The notes beneath the pieces were generated by a model. It made no database searches. It was not told the origin of the DNA and saw only the letters and a list, made by a program, of their open reading frames with translations. Below are positions 62,421-64,000 of a stretch of DNA of 64,000 nucleotides, piece after piece. Source of the stretch: Parietaria judaica (lineage: Eukaryota; Streptophyta; Magnoliopsida; Rosales; Urticaceae); assembly GCA_954871525.1 (NCBI GenBank), contig OX940864.1:13076001-13140000 (forward strand). The letters run 5' to 3'. The first letter of the stretch is position 1. Each line of letters starts with the position of its first letter. The position numbers and the translations under genes were made by a program.

Positions 62421-63573
62421 ATGAGAGGAGCTTCGTTGTGGACCGACGAGGCCAATTCTCCATCAACCTCAGCGAATAACGGCGTTTCTTCGGTCAGGAA
62501 CAGGTATAGAAATCGATTTTTTTTTTGGGGGGCTTATAATTGTACTTGTGGCGTTAAAGTTGTGATTTTTTTTTTACTTTATTGGTGTATATGATCTGAA
62601 TTTCTGTTGAGTGTTTGAGTTGACGATTCAGAGTTGGTGATGAGGTTTTGGATTTGCAGCTGAATATATGATACATGCTCATCTTTTTGTACCGTTTCTA
62701 ATAAATTATTTCAGTTCCTAGTTGATCAATTGCTTGGATTTATGAACTTGATTTCAGTTTTCATGTATAATTAGGTCTAGTTTGTTTAAGGGGAGAAATG
62801 GAATTGATTTGCGTAATTTCTTTACCTTCAACTTGATTTTGTTTACAGAGTTGGCAATGTATTTCAACTCTTGGCTCAGAGAGAGGTTTCCCCTCGGACG
62901 TCGCGTTTATCGAAGAGGTCGGGGGGGCAAACTTCCAAGTGCCACCTTGAGTCCAATGGGCCGAAGTCAGAACCGACGAGGATTGCTAGACATTGTCTCG
63001 TGTCGTGGTGAGAATTTAGGTTTGATCTCTCTGTTTGGTTAGCATTTAGCAGGAGTTTGTCTTGTAAGCCTTTCATAAAGAACAAATTAATTCATTTTAA
63101 ACACAATTAGTTTTAAAATATTCATCACATACATAAAATGCATAGGTTCCGTAATTGTGTCTAATTGGGTCCGGTCGTATTCACTCATTATTTGATCGTG
63201 TTAGTCGTGTTCATGTCGATCGAACCTATATCCATTTAAGGTCAACGCAAACCCGTTTACTATAAATAATTGCTTTTATTATGTTTTTAAGGGTGGAGTC
63301 AGAGTCTTTGAGGCATCTGTCTGCTAAGTACTGTCCATTATTGCCTCCTCCGAGGTCAACGATCGCTGCAGCTTTCAGTCCCGATGGGAAGACACTTGCT
63401 TCGACTCAGTAAGTAATATATATGTAACTATAAGTTGCATGGAATCAGCATAGATCGTCAGTTTTTTCATTATTATTTTTTTCCTCAGTGGGGATCATAC
63501 AGTAAAGATTATCGACTGCCAAACTGGGAGATGTTTGAAGGTTCTTAGTGGCCATAGCAGGACACCTTGGGTG
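62421..63573 (+). CDS. AMBRA1-like WD40 repeat protein, N-terminal part (gene runs off the window)
   Basis: Exons: 62421-62503, 62849-63007, 63292-63408, 63489-63573; all GT-AG and in frame. The protein starts MRGASLWTDEANSPSTSANN, then NVFQLLAQREVSPRTSRLSK, a basic low-complexity part, and WVESESLRHLSAKYCPLLPP. The first WD40 blade reads STIAAAFSPDGKTLASTHGD, HTVKIIDCQTGRCLKVLSGH and SRTPWV. The H-x-RTPW phrase after the first blade is typical of AMBRA1 and its plant relatives, which in animals act in autophagy and as CUL4-DDB1 substrate receptors. A role in plants is inferred. The rest of the propeller lies beyond 64000. Confidence 0.8.
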
Positions 63574-63634
63574 GTAAGTTCTCAATTAGACTTGTTTAAA
63601 CTTTAATAAGATATTAGGCACAGACTGGTCTATC

Positions 63635-64000
63635 TGTTAGAATTGTATATCTCTCAGTATGGGTATTGTAGGTCTTAAAGGGTGTATAAGCCTATAAATG
63701 GCGCTCACTGTTAGTGTTAGCCGTCATTTTTTAGTAGTAGAGAATTCCTTTTGAACATTCTTGGGAGAGTTTTCCCATTCTAACTCTCTTAGAGAGCGGG
63801 GCTATGTTAATTTGTAATCAAGTATTATCTACAAGTATGCGAGGTTTTTTATAATTCGGAATTTCAATGTACTCCTGTTTTGGGCAGTTAAGCGTCATAT
63901 GAATTATGGAAGAAGAGTTATTCATGGAAAACAAAGCTGTTATAGTAAAATATAGTTTCTAGTTTCTAAAATATTTACTCCCTTTGTTATTACCCATTTT
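63635..64000 (+). mobile_element. possible LTR inside the WD40 gene intron (incomplete)
   Basis: TGTTAGAATTGTATATCTCT at 63635 resembles an LTR start; a TATA box (CCTATAAATGG, about 63691) and a later GTAATCAAGTATTATCTACA are in LTR-like order. No PBS, second LTR or target duplication can be seen before the window ends. Confidence 0.35.

Overview
The window looks like nuclear DNA of a eudicot plant. Evidence: spliced genes with GT-AG introns, a 377-residue plant actin, an ABCG22-type half-size ABC transporter, a G-type lectin receptor kinase, a captured plastid-type SHMT fragment, and plant Copia, Ty3/gypsy, Mutator-like and hAT elements in AT-rich DNA full of (TA)n tracts. I cannot name the species. 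All exon models come from reading frames and splice signals only.

Layout. 1-1599 AT-rich spacer. 1605-7095 a whole but coding-dead Copia element (minus strand, 5-bp target duplication ATTAT). 7309-7622 a duplicated leader-like sequence and a 58-codon reading frame for a possible small secreted peptide whose start reads ATA. 8119-10143 a truncated G-type lectin receptor-like kinase. 11052-14257 the 5' part of a Ty3/gypsy (Tat-like) element: LTR, PBS, gag and the start of protease. 14258-15106 a duplicated ~0.4-kb block. 16106-16299 an hAT MITE. 17579-18944 a Pack-MULE carrying a fragment of plastid SHMT with its intron. 20401-23365 a J-domain co-chaperone gene (minus strand). 28872-31446 actin. 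33444-33912 and 60800-61268 two 469-bp Mutator-type MITEs of one family. 36759-46640 a 9.9-kb LTR element without pol (LARD-like), whose gag is split by a satellite-like array with a 147-bp dimeric unit. 46715-48360 two more tandem-repeat fields. 49454-50327 a non-autonomous hAT element. 53060-59826 ABCG22-like transporter. 62079 to the window end: the 5' part of an AMBRA1-like WD40 gene that runs off the window.

Three genes appear intact (J-domain protein, actin, ABCG22-like) and one is intact as far as seen (WD40). They are unrelated single-copy-style plant genes, each with its own promoter, and do not form a pathway. Everything else is repeat-derived or decayed. The most unusual structures are the 147-bp dimeric array inside an LTR element, the SHMT Pack-MULE with perfect 9-bp target duplication, and the start-less secreted-peptide frame.
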